DNA from: Cellulosimicrobium cellulans
Lineage (GTDB): Bacteria; Actinomycetota; Actinomycetes; Actinomycetales; Cellulomonadaceae
DNA: 64,000 nucleotides
Reading direction: 5' to 3'
Assembly: GCF_006539945.1 (NCBI RefSeq)
Contig: NZ_BJNZ01000010.1
Coordinates: 1 to 64,000, forward strand
The notes beneath the pieces are model-generated. The model ran no database searches, was not told where the DNA came from, and saw only the letters and a list, made by a program, of their open reading frames with translations. Position numbers and translations under genes: made by a program. Positions 44,658 to 52,760 of the stretch are shown here, piece after piece; positions within the stretch are counted from its first letter, which is position 1, and every line of letters begins with the position of its first letter.

Positions 44658-46898
44658 GTGGACCACCGCAGGGAGCACGGCCACGGCACGGACGACACGC
44701 GCCACGCGTCGCACCCGCACGACGCCGACCAGCACGAGGGCCACGAGCGCGGCGAGGCCCGGTCGGTCACGACGGAGGACCACGCGCACGACCACCACGC
44801 CGGTCACGACGTGTCGGGCCACGGCGGCCACGACATGTCGGGCCACGGCGGGCACGGCGACCACGTCGGGCAGTTCCGCCGCCTGTTCTGGGTCATGCTC
44901 GTGCTGGCCGTGCCGACCGTCGCGCTGAGCCCGATGTTCGCGATGCTCCTCGGCTACGACCTGCCCGACACCGCGTGGCTGCCCTGGGTCTCCCCCGTGC
45001 TCGGCACGGTGATCTTCTTCTGGGGTGGACGACCGTTCCTCGCGGGTGCGGTGAGCGAGCTCCGCGGGCGCAAGCCCGGGATGATGACCCTCATCTCGCT
45101 CGCGATCACGGTCGCCTTCGTGTCCTCCCTCGGGTCGAGCCTCGGGCTGCTCGCGCACGAGCTCGACGTGTGGTGGGAGCTCGCACTCCTCGTCGTCATC
45201 ATGCTGCTGGGCCACTGGCTCGAGATGCGCTCGCTCGCCCAGACGGCGTCGGCGCTCGACTCTCTCGCCGCGCTCCTGCCGGACGAGGCCGAGCGTGTCT
45301 CGGAGGACGGGACCGTGACCACCGTCGCGCCGACGGACCTGGGCGTCGGCGACCTCGTCGTCGTCCGCCCGGGCGGGCGCGTGCCCGCGGACGGCGAGGT
45401 CGCGTCCGGGTCCGCGGACGTCGACGAGTCGATGATCACCGGGGAGTCGCGCCCCGTGCGGCGCACCGTCGGCGACGCCGTCGTCGCCGGGACCGTCGCG
45501 ACGGACGACGCGCTGCGCGTACGGATCACGGCCGTCGGCGAGGACACCGCGCTCGCGGGCATCCAGCGGCTCGTCGCCGACGCCCAGGCGTCCTCGACCA
45601 GGACGCAGCGCCTCGCCGACCGCGCCGCCGGCTGGCTGTTCTGGTACGCGCTCGGCGCGGCCGCACTGACGATCGCCCTGTGGCTCGTTCTCGGCACGCC
45701 CGAGCAGGCGCTGATCCGCGCGATCACCGTGCTCGTCATCGCGTGCCCCCACGCCCTGGGCCTCGCGATCCCGCTCGTCGTCTCGCTCTCGACCGAGCGG
45801 GCCGCGAAGGCCGGCGTCCTGGTGAAGGACCGCCTCGCGCTGGAGCGCATGCGCACGGTGGACACCGTCCTGTTCGACAAGACCGGGACCCTCACCGCGG
45901 GCGAGCCCGTCGTCGCGCACCTCGCCACCGCGGGCGGCACGACCGAGGGCGAGCTCCTCGCGCTCGCCGCCGCGGCCGAGGCCGACAGCCAGCACCCGCT
46001 CGCGCGGGCGATCGTCGACCGGGCGTCCGAGCAGCACGTCGAGGTCCCGCAGGCGACCGACTTCCGCTCGCTCACCGCGGTCGGCGTCGAGGCGACGGTA
46101 CCCACGCCGCACGGCGCGCGACGCGTCGCGGTCGGCGGTCCCGCGCTCCTGCGCGAGCGCCGCCTCGACCCGCTGCCCGACGCCGAGGCCTGGGCGCACG
46201 ACGGCGCGACCGTCCTGCACGTGGTGGTCTCGCCCGCCGCGGCCGGTGCGGACGCCGTCGCCCACCCGGGCCACGAGCACGCGCACGCGACGGGCGAGGT
46301 CGTGGGCGCGTTCGCCCTCGCCGACGCGATCCGCCCCGAGTCGCGCGAGGCCGTCGACGCGCTGCACCGGCGCGGCATCAAGGTCGTCATGATCACGGGC
46401 GACGCCGAGCCCGTCGCCCGCACGGTCGGGCGCGAGCTGGGCATCGACCAGGTCTTCGCCGGCGTGCGCCCCGAGGACAAGGACGCGAAGGTCGCCGAGC
46501 TCCAGCACGACGGCCGCGTCGTCGCGATGGTCGGCGACGGCGTCAACGACGCCCCCGCGCTCGCGCAGGCGGACGTCGGCATCGCGATCGGCGCCGGCAC
46601 TGACGTCGCCATCGCGTCGGCCGGGGTGATCCTCGCGAGCTCCGACCCTCGCGCCGTGCTGTCGATCATCGAGCTGTCGCACGCGTCGTACCGCAAGATG
46701 CAGCAGAACCTGTGGTGGGCCGCGGGCTACAACATCGCGGCGGTGCCGCTCGCTGCGGGCGTGCTCGCCCCGGTCGGGTTCGTCATGCCGATGGCGGTGG
46801 GCGCGATCCTCATGTCCGCCTCGACGGTCATCGTGGCGCTCAACGCGCAGCTCCTGCGCCGCATCGACCTCGACCCGGCGCGGCTCGCCTCCCGGTGA
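44658..46898 (+). CDS. copB: P1B-type copper-exporting ATPase (CopB type)
   Basis: A 746-residue metal ATPase. The N-terminal ~75 residues are a His/Asp-rich metal-binding segment (HDHHAGHDVSGHGGHDMSGH) instead of Cys-x2-Cys domains. The membrane motif is IACPHALGLAIP; CPH rather than CPC marks the P1B-3 (CopB) class. DKTGTLTAGE holds the phosphorylated Asp, and TGES and GDGVNDAPAL are present. A further His patch (HPGHEHAHATGE) lies in the nucleotide domain. GTG 44658 follows GAGAGGAGGAAC; an earlier ATG lies inside the operator. It presumably exports copper under CsoR control. Confidence 0.93.
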   Translation: MDHRREHGHGTDDTRHASHPHDADQHEGHERGEARSVTTEDHAHDHHAGHDVSGHGGHDMSGHGGHGDHVGQFRRLFWVMLVLAVPTVALSPMFAMLLGYDLPDTAWLPWVSPVLGTVIFFWGGRPFLAGAVSELRGRKPGMMTLISLAITVAFVSSLGSSLGLLAHELDVWWELALLVVIMLLGHWLEMRSLAQTASALDSLAALLPDEAERVSEDGTVTTVAPTDLGVGDLVVVRPGGRVPADGEVASGSADVDESMITGESRPVRRTVGDAVVAGTVATDDALRVRITAVGEDTALAGIQRLVADAQASSTRTQRLADRAAGWLFWYALGAAALTIALWLVLGTPEQALIRAITVLVIACPHALGLAIPLVVSLSTERAAKAGVLVKDRLALERMRTVDTVLFDKTGTLTAGEPVVAHLATAGGTTEGELLALAAAAEADSQHPLARAIVDRASEQHVEVPQATDFRSLTAVGVEATVPTPHGARRVAVGGPALLRERRLDPLPDAEAWAHDGATVLHVVVSPAAAGADAVAHPGHEHAHATGEVVGAFALADAIRPESREAVDALHRRGIKVVMITGDAEPVARTVGRELGIDQVFAGVRPEDKDAKVAELQHDGRVVAMVGDGVNDAPALAQADVGIAIGAGTDVAIASAGVILASSDPRAVLSIIELSHASYRKMQQNLWWAAGYNIAAVPLAAGVLAPVGFVMPMAVGAILMSASTVIVALNAQLLRRIDLDPARLASR

Positions 46899-46927
46899 CC
46901 TCCCCGCCCCCACCCACCCCGCCGAAC

Positions 46928-46972
46928 ACGACATGAGGGACGGAAAGGGCCGTTTGACGACCCTCATGTCGT
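46928..46972. terminator. Hairpin after copB, 12-bp stem
   Basis: ACGACATGAGGG (46928-46939) pairs perfectly with CCCTCATGTCGT (46961-46972). The 21-base loop holds a further small ACGG/CCGT hairpin. It probably ends copB transcription. Confidence 0.7.
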
Positions 46973-47015
46973 GGTCGACCAGGAGGAACGTCGTGCTCGC
47001 TGCGAGACTGGGCGG

Positions 47016-47621
47016 GTGACCACGCCGACCCCCGACCGGCTCGTCGCCGGCGTCCTGCTCACGCCTGGCGCCGGCGCGAGCCGCGACCACCGCGCGCTCG
47101 TCGCGATCGACGACGCGCTCGCCGCGCTCGACCCGCCCGTCCCCGTGCGCCGCGTCGACTTCCCGTACCGGACCGCGGGCAAGCGGATGCCCGACCGTCC
47201 GCCCGTCGCGATCGCCCACGTGCGCGCCGAGGCGGAGGCGTTCGCCGCCGAGCTCGGCACGACGACGGACCACCTCGTGCTCGGCGGCCGCTCGTACGGT
47301 GGGCGCATGTGCTCGATGGCCGTCGCCGAGGGCCTGCCCGCGGCCGGGCTCGCGCTCGTCAGCTACCCGCTCCACCCGCCGGGCAAGCCCGAGCGCCTGC
47401 GCACCGAGCACTTCCCCGACCTCCGCGTGCCCGTGCTCCTCGTGTCGGGGCGCACCGACCCGTTCGCGACGCCCGACGAGCTCACCGAGCACACCGCCGC
47501 GATCCCCGGCCCGGTCACGCGCGTCGAGCTGCCGGGCGCCCACGACCTCAAGGGCCAGGACGCCGCGGTGTGCGAGGCGATCGTCACGTGGCTCGGGACG
47601 CTCGGCCGACCGAGCCCGTAA
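47016..47621 (+). CDS. Alpha/beta-hydrolase family protein (TEX30/dienelactone-type)
   Basis: A 201-residue hydrolase of the short alpha/beta fold. The nucleophile elbow is GGRSYGGRM (Ser near residue 90), the acid VSGRTDPF and the His PGAHDLKG, a complete triad. The oxyanion region is LLTPGAGASRDH. There is no signal peptide. The GTG at 47016 has a GAGACT element six bases upstream and no ribosome binding site; a longer start at 46971 would lie within the hairpin. The substrate is unknown. Confidence 0.85.
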   Translation: MTTPTPDRLVAGVLLTPGAGASRDHRALVAIDDALAALDPPVPVRRVDFPYRTAGKRMPDRPPVAIAHVRAEAEAFAAELGTTTDHLVLGGRSYGGRMCSMAVAEGLPAAGLALVSYPLHPPGKPERLRTEHFPDLRVPVLLVSGRTDPFATPDELTEHTAAIPGPVTRVELPGAHDLKGQDAAVCEAIVTWLGTLGRPSP

Positions 47622-47628
47622 GCGCGCC

Positions 47629-48171
47629 TCAACGCCGCCCCCGCCGGACGCGGAGCACGGCCGCGTCGACGCGCGGCGGCGGCCGGAACGCCGAGCGCGG
47701 CACGGGCCGCCCGACCTCGACCGCCCAGCCTCGCGCCGCGCGCCCCGCCGTGCCCTCGCCCGCGGCGATGCGCCGCGCAGCCTGCCGCTGCACGACGACG
47801 TCCGCCGCCACCAGCGCGGTTCCCCGCGCGAGCACGCGGGCGAGCAGGGGCGACGTCAGCCCGAACGGCGGGTTCGCGACGACGCGGAACGGACGTCGGG
47901 GCAGGCGCAGGTCGGCGAGGTCGACCTCCAGGACCGTCACGTCCGCACCGGCGAAGCGCTCGCGCAGAGCCCGGGCGCGGCGCGGGTGCAGCTCGACGGC
48001 GAGGACCCGCGCGCCCGCGGCCACGAGGTGCCGCGTGAGCGCCCCGTACCCCGCCCCGAGGTCGAGGACGAGCTGGCCGGGACGTACCCCGGCGTCCTCG
48101 ACCACGCGCGCGGCGTGCTCAGCGGTGAGCGGGTGCCATCCCCACTCGCGTCGCGAGGCCGGCCCGGCCAC
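47629..48171 (-). CDS. Erm/KsgA-like rRNA adenine methyltransferase
   Basis: A 180-residue methyltransferase with LVLDLGAGYGALTRHLV (SAM motif I), VLAVELHPRRARAL (motif II) and RVVANPPFGLTSPLL (the N-x-P-F/Y motif IV of rRNA adenine methylases). REWGWHPLTAEHA replaces the usual QNFL motif, as in short actinobacterial Erm-like proteins. It is shorter than typical Erm (~250) and lacks most of the C-terminal helical domain. Modification of A2058 of 23S rRNA and macrolide resistance are possible but unproven. GTG 48171 is forced by an in-frame stop five codons upstream. A possible leader ORF overlaps this start. Confidence 0.8.
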   Translation of the reverse strand: MAGPASRREWGWHPLTAEHAARVVEDAGVRPGQLVLDLGAGYGALTRHLVAAGARVLAVELHPRRARALRERFAGADVTVLEVDLADLRLPRRPFRVVANPPFGLTSPLLARVLARGTALVAADVVVQRQAARRIAAGEGTAGRAARGWAVEVGRPVPRSAFRPPPRVDAAVLRVRRGRR

Positions 48172-48196
48172 GACGCACCATCGTCACGAGGAACAT
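48119..48196 (-). CDS. Possible leader peptide overlapping the Erm-like start
   Basis: A 25-codon ORF (begins MFLVTMVRRGRAGLATRVGM) starts at an ATG six bases after the -10 element TAGCGT (48203-48208). This is the leaderless arrangement also used by other genes here. It runs through the GTG start of the methyltransferase in another frame and ends 50 bases inside that gene. Leader peptides that control erm genes by ribosome stalling are well known. An N-terminal frameshift in the methyltransferase is the main alternative. Confidence 0.4.
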   Translation of the reverse strand: MFLVTMVRRGRAGLATRVGMAPAHR

Positions 48197-48202
48197 GGGG
48201 CC

Positions 48203-48227
48203 ACGCTAGGACGACGCGCGCGTCGTC
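48203..48227. promoter_or_regulatory. Promoter and 18-bp palindrome of the Erm-like gene
   Basis: TAGCGT (minus strand, 48208-48203) is a -10 element. GACGACGCGCGCGTCGTC (48210-48227) is a perfect palindrome filling the -35/-10 spacer, a typical repressor site. Confidence 0.55.
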
Positions 48228-48349
48228 GTCGAGCGATTTGTCCGGGCTCGTGACAGTGCCCTCCGACCGCACCCCCCGGCGTTCCGACGGCGAGCCAGGA
48301 CTGCGTACGATGTGCCGCGGACCACGCCCGAGCCGACCCGGAGGTGATG

Positions 48350-49099
48350 ATGCGCGCCGCTGGCCGACTGCTCGCCCTCACGACCCTGGGAGTCGTCACG
48401 GCGGCGCTCGCCGCGTCGCCGGCGGTGGCCGACGACCGCGACGGCGGCGGCGGACTCACCGTCACCGTCGACACCGTGTCGTTCGACGCGAGCCGGCTGC
48501 GCGATGCCTCGGGGTGGCTCGGCTACGTCGTCACGGCGCCCGACGGGTCGCACGCGCGCAACCTCGGCGACCGGTACTCCCGGGAGGACGCGGCCGACGG
48601 GGTCCTGGAGCTCGACGTCCCGGAGCGCGGGCCGTACGGCGACGGGTACTGCGTCAGCTGGGTCCTCGTGACGGGCATCGACCGGCAGTTCGCCGGGTGG
48701 AACGGCGACGCCGCCGTCTGCACCACGGCCGCCACGCCCGCACCCACGACGCCGCCCCCCGCTCCCGCGACGGAGGCTCCCGTCGAGGCGCCGGCGGTCG
48801 AGACGCCGGCCCCGGTCGTCGAGGCACCTGTCGAGACGGCGGAGGCGCCCGAACCGGAGGTCACCGAGGAGCCGACGGCGGAGCCGACGACCGAGGCCCC
48901 CGTCGAGCCCACCCCCACCGAGACGCCCACCACGCCCCGTCCGGAGCCGTCGCGCACGCCTCTCACGTCCGCCGCGGAGCGCATGGCGCCTCCCCCGCCC
49001 GCGGACGAGGCGTTCCCGACGCTCGCCGTCGTCGGCGTCGGTGGGCTCGTCGCCGCCGCCGCGGGTGGCGCGATCCTGCTCCTGCGCCGCGTCGGCTGA
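48350..49099 (+). CDS. Secreted, membrane-anchored protein with Pro/Thr/Glu stalk
   Basis: A 249-residue exported protein. The signal peptide ends near ASPAVA (about residue 27). A ~90-residue globular domain follows with two Cys (GDGYCVSWVLV, AAVCTTA) and YVVTAPDGSHARNLG. A low-complexity stalk of about 95 residues rich in Pro, Thr, Glu and Val comes next, then a C-terminal helix (LAVVGVGGLVAAAAGGAILL) and RRVG. There is no LPxTG, so it is membrane-anchored rather than sortase-linked. ATG 48350 is five bases after GGAGG. A TACGAT -10 lies at 48306. The function is unknown. Confidence 0.82.
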   Translation: MRAAGRLLALTTLGVVTAALAASPAVADDRDGGGGLTVTVDTVSFDASRLRDASGWLGYVVTAPDGSHARNLGDRYSREDAADGVLELDVPERGPYGDGYCVSWVLVTGIDRQFAGWNGDAAVCTTAATPAPTTPPPAPATEAPVEAPAVETPAPVVEAPVETAEAPEPEVTEEPTAEPTTEAPVEPTPTETPTTPRPEPSRTPLTSAAERMAPPPPADEAFPTLAVVGVGGLVAAAAGGAILLLRRVG

Positions 49100-49103
49100 G
49101 CGC

Positions 49104-49310
49104 TCAGCGCGTACGCGGCGCGGCTCCCTCGGCCGCGCGGCGCTGCCACCGCACCAGCTCGTCGACGTCCCCCGCGGTGTAGTCCGGGTCCGACGGGTCG
49201 TGCGCCGCGACGGCAGGGCGCGGGACGCGTGCGGCGTGCGCGGTCAGGGGACGGACGGCGCGCGGGGCCGGCGTGGCGGTCTCGCGAAGCGTCATCGGGC
49301 TCTCGACCAT
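49104..49310 (-). CDS. Small hypothetical protein
   Basis: A 68-residue protein (MVESPMTLRETATPAPRAVR at its N-terminus) ending in a short charged helix DVDELVRWQRRAAEGAAP. No domain was recognised. ATG 49310 has GAGG eight bases upstream; a longer start at 49343 is possible. It is convergent with the stalk protein, four bases apart. The next ~180 bases (49311-49493) hold no gene that can be supported. Confidence 0.5.
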   Translation of the reverse strand: MVESPMTLRETATPAPRAVRPLTAHAARVPRPAVAAHDPSDPDYTAGDVDELVRWQRRAAEGAAPRTR

Positions 49311-49493
49311 CGTGGGCCTCGTCTCCTCGGGTGGCATCGGCACGAGCCAAGCCCGGTAACGCGTCCGGCCGGTGACGACAGGCCGTCCAGCGGGCGAACA
49401 GTCGGCGGAGGCCCGGCGACGTCCGGGCTAGGCACGCGACGTGGCAGGGAGCCGGTGGGCTCCCGCTGCCGGTACGCGCCAGGGCCACGCCGC

Positions 49494-50165
49494 TCACTGC
49501 TGCCGGCCGGTGTCTCTGAGCGGTGCGGCGCTCCCGTAGGAGGTGCGGCGCTTGCCCGCGCGCTCTGCGAAGTCGTCGAGGGCAGCGAGTATCTCCACCG
49601 CCGACCAGGTAAGTCCGTGGCGATGGACGCGGGTCTCGTTGACGATCCCGGCCTGGCCCGGATCGAGCGCACCTGCTCCACCAGCTGACGCCCGTTCTTC
49701 ACCGCGCGGGCGCTGGCCTGGACGAACTGGTGGACGATCGCCGCGGGGTGACCTGCGCGGTAGGGGGTCAGTGCAGCGTAGTAGCTGTCGACGTCGGCCA
49801 GGAGGCCTGCCGACAGCGGCAGGGTGGCGTTCCGGGTCAAGCCTGAGCTGTGCATCATCGCCTGCACCAGTGCGCGCCCGGTGCGACCGTTGCCGTCGGT
49901 GAAGGGGTGGATGGTCTCGAACTGGGCGTGCGCGATCGCTACGTGTGCCAACGGGACGACGTCGGCGCGGGCGACGAAGGCGACCAGGTCAGCGATGGCC
50001 CCCGGGACCCGCTCGTGGTGCGGGGGTACGAAGTCCGCTCCCGCGGGCGAGATGTCCGAGCCGCCGATCCACACCTGCTCGGTGCGCCAACGGCCGCTTG
50101 CTCCGGGTCGTCGTCCCGCAGGAGCGCGTGGTGCGATGAACACGCCGATCGTCGCCTCGGCATCC
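49494..50165 (-). pseudogene. Disrupted Fic/DOC-family gene
   Basis: The Fic core is intact over ~130 codons: GRWRTEQVWIGGS, FETIHPFTDGNGRTGRALVQ (the HPFxxGNGRxxR motif) and NGRQLVEQVRSIRAR. The preceding HHALLRDDDPEQA segment lies in another frame, so there is a frameshift near 50095. After RSIRAR the winged-helix part is deleted; a C-terminal piece (RVHRHGLTWSAVEILAALDD) continues in a third frame to a stop at 49494. The 5' third of the gene is absent. Fic proteins AMPylate proteins; this copy cannot make a normal enzyme. It lies directly downstream of tRNA-Thr. Confidence 0.85.
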
Positions 50166-50181
50166 TGGCCCGGACATGACT

Positions 50182-50212
50182 GAGGCCCGGAATCGTTGAG
50201 ATTCCGGGCCTC
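50182..50212. terminator. Terminator of tRNA-Thr, 13-bp perfect stem
   Basis: GAGGCCCGGAATC (50182-50194) pairs perfectly with 50200-50212 around GTTGA. It lies six bases beyond the tRNA 3' end on the minus strand. Confidence 0.85.
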
Positions 50213-50217
50213 GTCGG

Positions 50218-50290
50218 AGCCGCCTAAGGGAATCGAACCCTTGACCTATTCATTACGAGTGAATCGCTCTGCCGACTGAGCTAAGGCGGC
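50218..50290 (-). tRNA. tRNA-Thr (anticodon CGU)
   Basis: 73 bases with a 7-bp acceptor stem (GCCGCCT/AGGCGGC), D-arm TAGCTCAGTCGGCAGAGC, anticodon loop with CGT flanked by the GATTCACT/AATGAATA stem, and T-arm GGGTTCGATTCCC. CCA is not encoded. It reads ACG codons, which are common in this genome. Confidence 0.97.
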
Positions 50291-50336
50291 GTGCTACGTC
50301 CCGGTCCGCTCCGCGAACCGCTGGCAACGAGCGCCT

Positions 50337-50366
50337 ACTGTACCCAACGACCGGGCCAGATTCCAA
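50337..50366 (-). promoter_or_regulatory. Promoter of tRNA-Thr
   Basis: On the minus strand TTGGAA (50366-50361) and TACAGT (50342-50337) are spaced by 18 bases. The -10 element is about 47 bases before the mature tRNA 5' end. Confidence 0.6.
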
Positions 50367-50402
50367 AGCGACCCCGCGGGCCGCCGTCGGGCGCCTCCCG
50401 GG

Positions 50403-51950
50403 TCAGCAGCGCAGCCCGTCCTCGGGCACCGTCCCGTCCACCAGGTAGGCGTCGACGGCGTCGCCCACGCACGCGTTGGAGCGGCCGTAGGCGGTGTGCC
50501 CCTCGCCCTCCCAGGTGAGGAGGACGGCCGAGTCGAGCGTGTCCGCGAGGCCCTCGGCCCAGACGTACGGGGTGGCGGGGTCGTTGGTCGTGCCGATGAC
50601 GACGATCGGCGCGGCGCCCTCGGCGTGGAGGTCGAACTCCTGCTCCACCACGGGGTACGCCCAGCCGTCGCACGTGAGGCCGCCGAACGCGAAGAAGAAG
50701 CCCATCGTCGGCGCCGCCTCCTCGAGGCGCTCGAGCTGGGCCTGCATCGCGTCGGGGTCGTCGTCCTGGCGACCGTCGAGGCAGTTCACGGCGCGGAACG
50801 CCTCCGACGAGTTGGTCGAGTACGTCCCGTCGGGGTTGCGGTCGCTGTAGAAGTCGGCCAGGTAGAGCAGCAGGTTGCCCGTGCCCTCCTCGAACGCCTC
50901 CGTGAGCGCCTGCGTGAGCACCGGCCAGCTCTGGTCGTTGTAGAGCGTGACGGCGACGCCGTAGAAGCCGAGCGTCTGCGTGACGCGACGCTCGGAGTCG
51001 GTCGGCAGCGGGTTCGACTTCGCGGCGTCGAGGAGCGAGCGGATCTGCCGCATCCCCGCGTCGGCGTCCCCGCGCAGCGGGCACGCGCCCCCGGCCTGGC
51101 AGTCCTCGACGTAGGCGCGCAGGGCGTTCTCGAAGCCGACGGCCTGCTGCTCGGAGATCGTGTCCGGGTCGAGGGTCGTGTCGATCGCACCGTCGAGCAC
51201 GAGTCGCCCGACCTTGTCCGGGAACATCCCCGCGTACGTGGCGCCGAGCTGCGTCCCGTAGGAGTACCCGAGGTAGGCGAGCTTCTCGTCGCCGAGCGCC
51301 GCCCGCAGCATGTCCATGTCGCGCGCGGCGCTCTGCGTGTCGACCTGGCCGAGCAGGTCACCCGTGTTCTCGGCGCACGCCTCGGCCCAGGCCCGCCGGT
51401 CCTCCGCGAGGGCCTCGAGGCCCGCCGTGTCGGTGTCGAAGTCGCGGGCCAGGGACTCGTCCTTCGCCGCGTCGTCGAGGCACACGACGGGCGACGACTG
51501 GTTGACGCCGCGCGGGTCGAACCCGACGAGGTCGTAGGCCGCGGTGACGCGCTCGCCGACCGTCGGGGCGAGGCTCGTCACGAAGTCGATCCCCGAGGCC
51601 CCGGGCCCGCCCGGGTTGGTGAGGAGCGAGCCGATGCGCTCCCCCGTCGCGGGCTGCCGCTTCACCGCGAGCTCGATCTCGCCCGCCGCCGGGTCCTGCC
51701 ACGAGAGCGGGGCGCGCGCGGTCGCGCACTCCCAGCCCGCGCCGCAGTCCTCCCAGGCGAGGCTCTGGCCGTAGAACTCCTCGAAGCCCTCGGGCCCGGT
51801 CTCGCCCGTGCCGGACGCGGAGGTGGCGACGTCGTCCACGGGGGTCTGCTGCTTGGGAGGCGCCGAGCACGCACCCAGGACGAGGGCCAGCACGAGGGTC
51901 GCGGCGGCAGCCACGGTGCGGCGAGCGGAGCGGGAGAGGGGCGTCGTCAC
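50403..51950 (-). CDS. Secreted alpha/beta hydrolase, tripeptidyl aminopeptidase-like lipoprotein
   Basis: A 515-residue protein of the TAP/SlpD-E type. The lipoprotein signal ends in LVLGAC (Cys near residue 28). Triad: Ser in LGYSYGTQLGA, Asp in GTTNDPATPY, His in GEGHTAYGRSNAC; oxyanion NPGGPGASG; the C-terminal TAP domain holds the last two. The GTG at 51950 is six bases after TACCGT (51957-51962), a leaderless pattern; another GTG lies two codons upstream. Substrates are likely N-terminal peptides outside the cell. It stands next to tRNA-Thr, as in many Micrococcales where it follows tmk and holB. Confidence 0.9.
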   Translation of the reverse strand: MTTPLSRSARRTVAAAATLVLALVLGACSAPPKQQTPVDDVATSASGTGETGPEGFEEFYGQSLAWEDCGAGWECATARAPLSWQDPAAGEIELAVKRQPATGERIGSLLTNPGGPGASGIDFVTSLAPTVGERVTAAYDLVGFDPRGVNQSSPVVCLDDAAKDESLARDFDTDTAGLEALAEDRRAWAEACAENTGDLLGQVDTQSAARDMDMLRAALGDEKLAYLGYSYGTQLGATYAGMFPDKVGRLVLDGAIDTTLDPDTISEQQAVGFENALRAYVEDCQAGGACPLRGDADAGMRQIRSLLDAAKSNPLPTDSERRVTQTLGFYGVAVTLYNDQSWPVLTQALTEAFEEGTGNLLLYLADFYSDRNPDGTYSTNSSEAFRAVNCLDGRQDDDPDAMQAQLERLEEAAPTMGFFFAFGGLTCDGWAYPVVEQEFDLHAEGAAPIVVIGTTNDPATPYVWAEGLADTLDSAVLLTWEGEGHTAYGRSNACVGDAVDAYLVDGTVPEDGLRC

Positions 51951-51982
51951 CCGCACACGGTAGCCGCTCCGCGGGTGCGTGC

Positions 51983-52012
51983 AGGACGGTCCCGCCGGGG
52001 CGGGACCGTCCT
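51983..52012. terminator. Terminator between two lipoprotein genes, 14-bp perfect stem
   Basis: AGGACGGTCCCGCC (51983-51996) pairs perfectly with 51999-52012 around GG. It follows the stop of the lipoprotein gene at 52041 on the minus strand. Confidence 0.75.
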
Positions 52013-52040
52013 TTCACTCGCTCTTCACGGCAGGCGCCGG

Positions 52041-52634
52041 CTACTCCTCGACCCAGGCGGACTCGCCGGTCGTGCCGTCCGCCGCGGGGGGCACGACGAC
52101 GGTCCCGCGGTCGCCCAGGACGACGCTCACCTCGCCGCTCGCATCCACGTCGTCGGGCACCGCGACCACCGAGGTGGCCGGCACGTAGTCCATCGTGCAC
52201 GGCGTGTCCGGGGCGATCTCGACGAACGTCACGACGACGTCGCTGCCCTGGACCGCGGCCTCGTCCTCCGCGAGCACGGGGCACGTGCTCGACCCGTAGG
52301 TCACGACGAACAGCAGCCCCGGCTCCGCGCTCCACGCGGCGCCGGTCCCACCCTCGGTCGGCGCGTCGACGCCGGGCGGAAGGCCCGTGCCGTGCGCACC
52401 CGCGACGACGTCCATCGTGCCGGCGTCGGGCAGGCCCTCCTCCTCGGACGCGTCGTCCGAGGGCTCCTCGGACGCGTCCTCGCTGGGCTCGGTGGACTCC
52501 TCGGACGCGGACGGGTCGTCCCCGCCGCCGTCGGTCTCGGAGGCGCACGCCCCCAGGAGACCGACCGCGAGGACGAGCGAGAGCGCGGACGCGGCACGAG
52601 CCGACCGGGAGACGGGGCGGCGGACGGGGACCAT
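52041..52634 (-). CDS. Predicted acidic lipoprotein
   Basis: A 197-residue lipoprotein. The signal peptide RRPVSRSARAASALSLVLAV ends in GLLGAC. A ~40-residue Ser/Glu/Asp-rich disordered segment follows, then a small beta domain with two Cys (YGSSTCPV, IAPDTPCTMDYVP). No family was recognised. ATG 52634 follows CGAGGAG. It is divergent from ltrA with 126 bases between them. Confidence 0.8.
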   Translation of the reverse strand: MVPVRRPVSRSARAASALSLVLAVGLLGACASETDGGGDDPSASEESTEPSEDASEEPSDDASEEEGLPDAGTMDVVAGAHGTGLPPGVDAPTEGGTGAAWSAEPGLLFVVTYGSSTCPVLAEDEAAVQGSDVVVTFVEIAPDTPCTMDYVPATSVVAVPDDVDASGEVSVVLGDRGTVVVPPAADGTTGESAWVEE

Positions 52635-52760
52635 GAGGACTCCTCGGTCGACGACGGGTGGCGCGACCATCGTGGTCCCTGAGGTGCGGTCGTGCGCGGC
52701 GAACCGCGACGCGCCGGACGATCGTGACCCGACGGTGACCCGGGGTGGGAGCATCCCAGC

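Noticed and set aside
44634-46898. ATG 44634 as the copper ATPase start
   Set aside because: It lies in the centre of the CsoR-like palindrome; GAGAGGAGG precedes GTG 44658.
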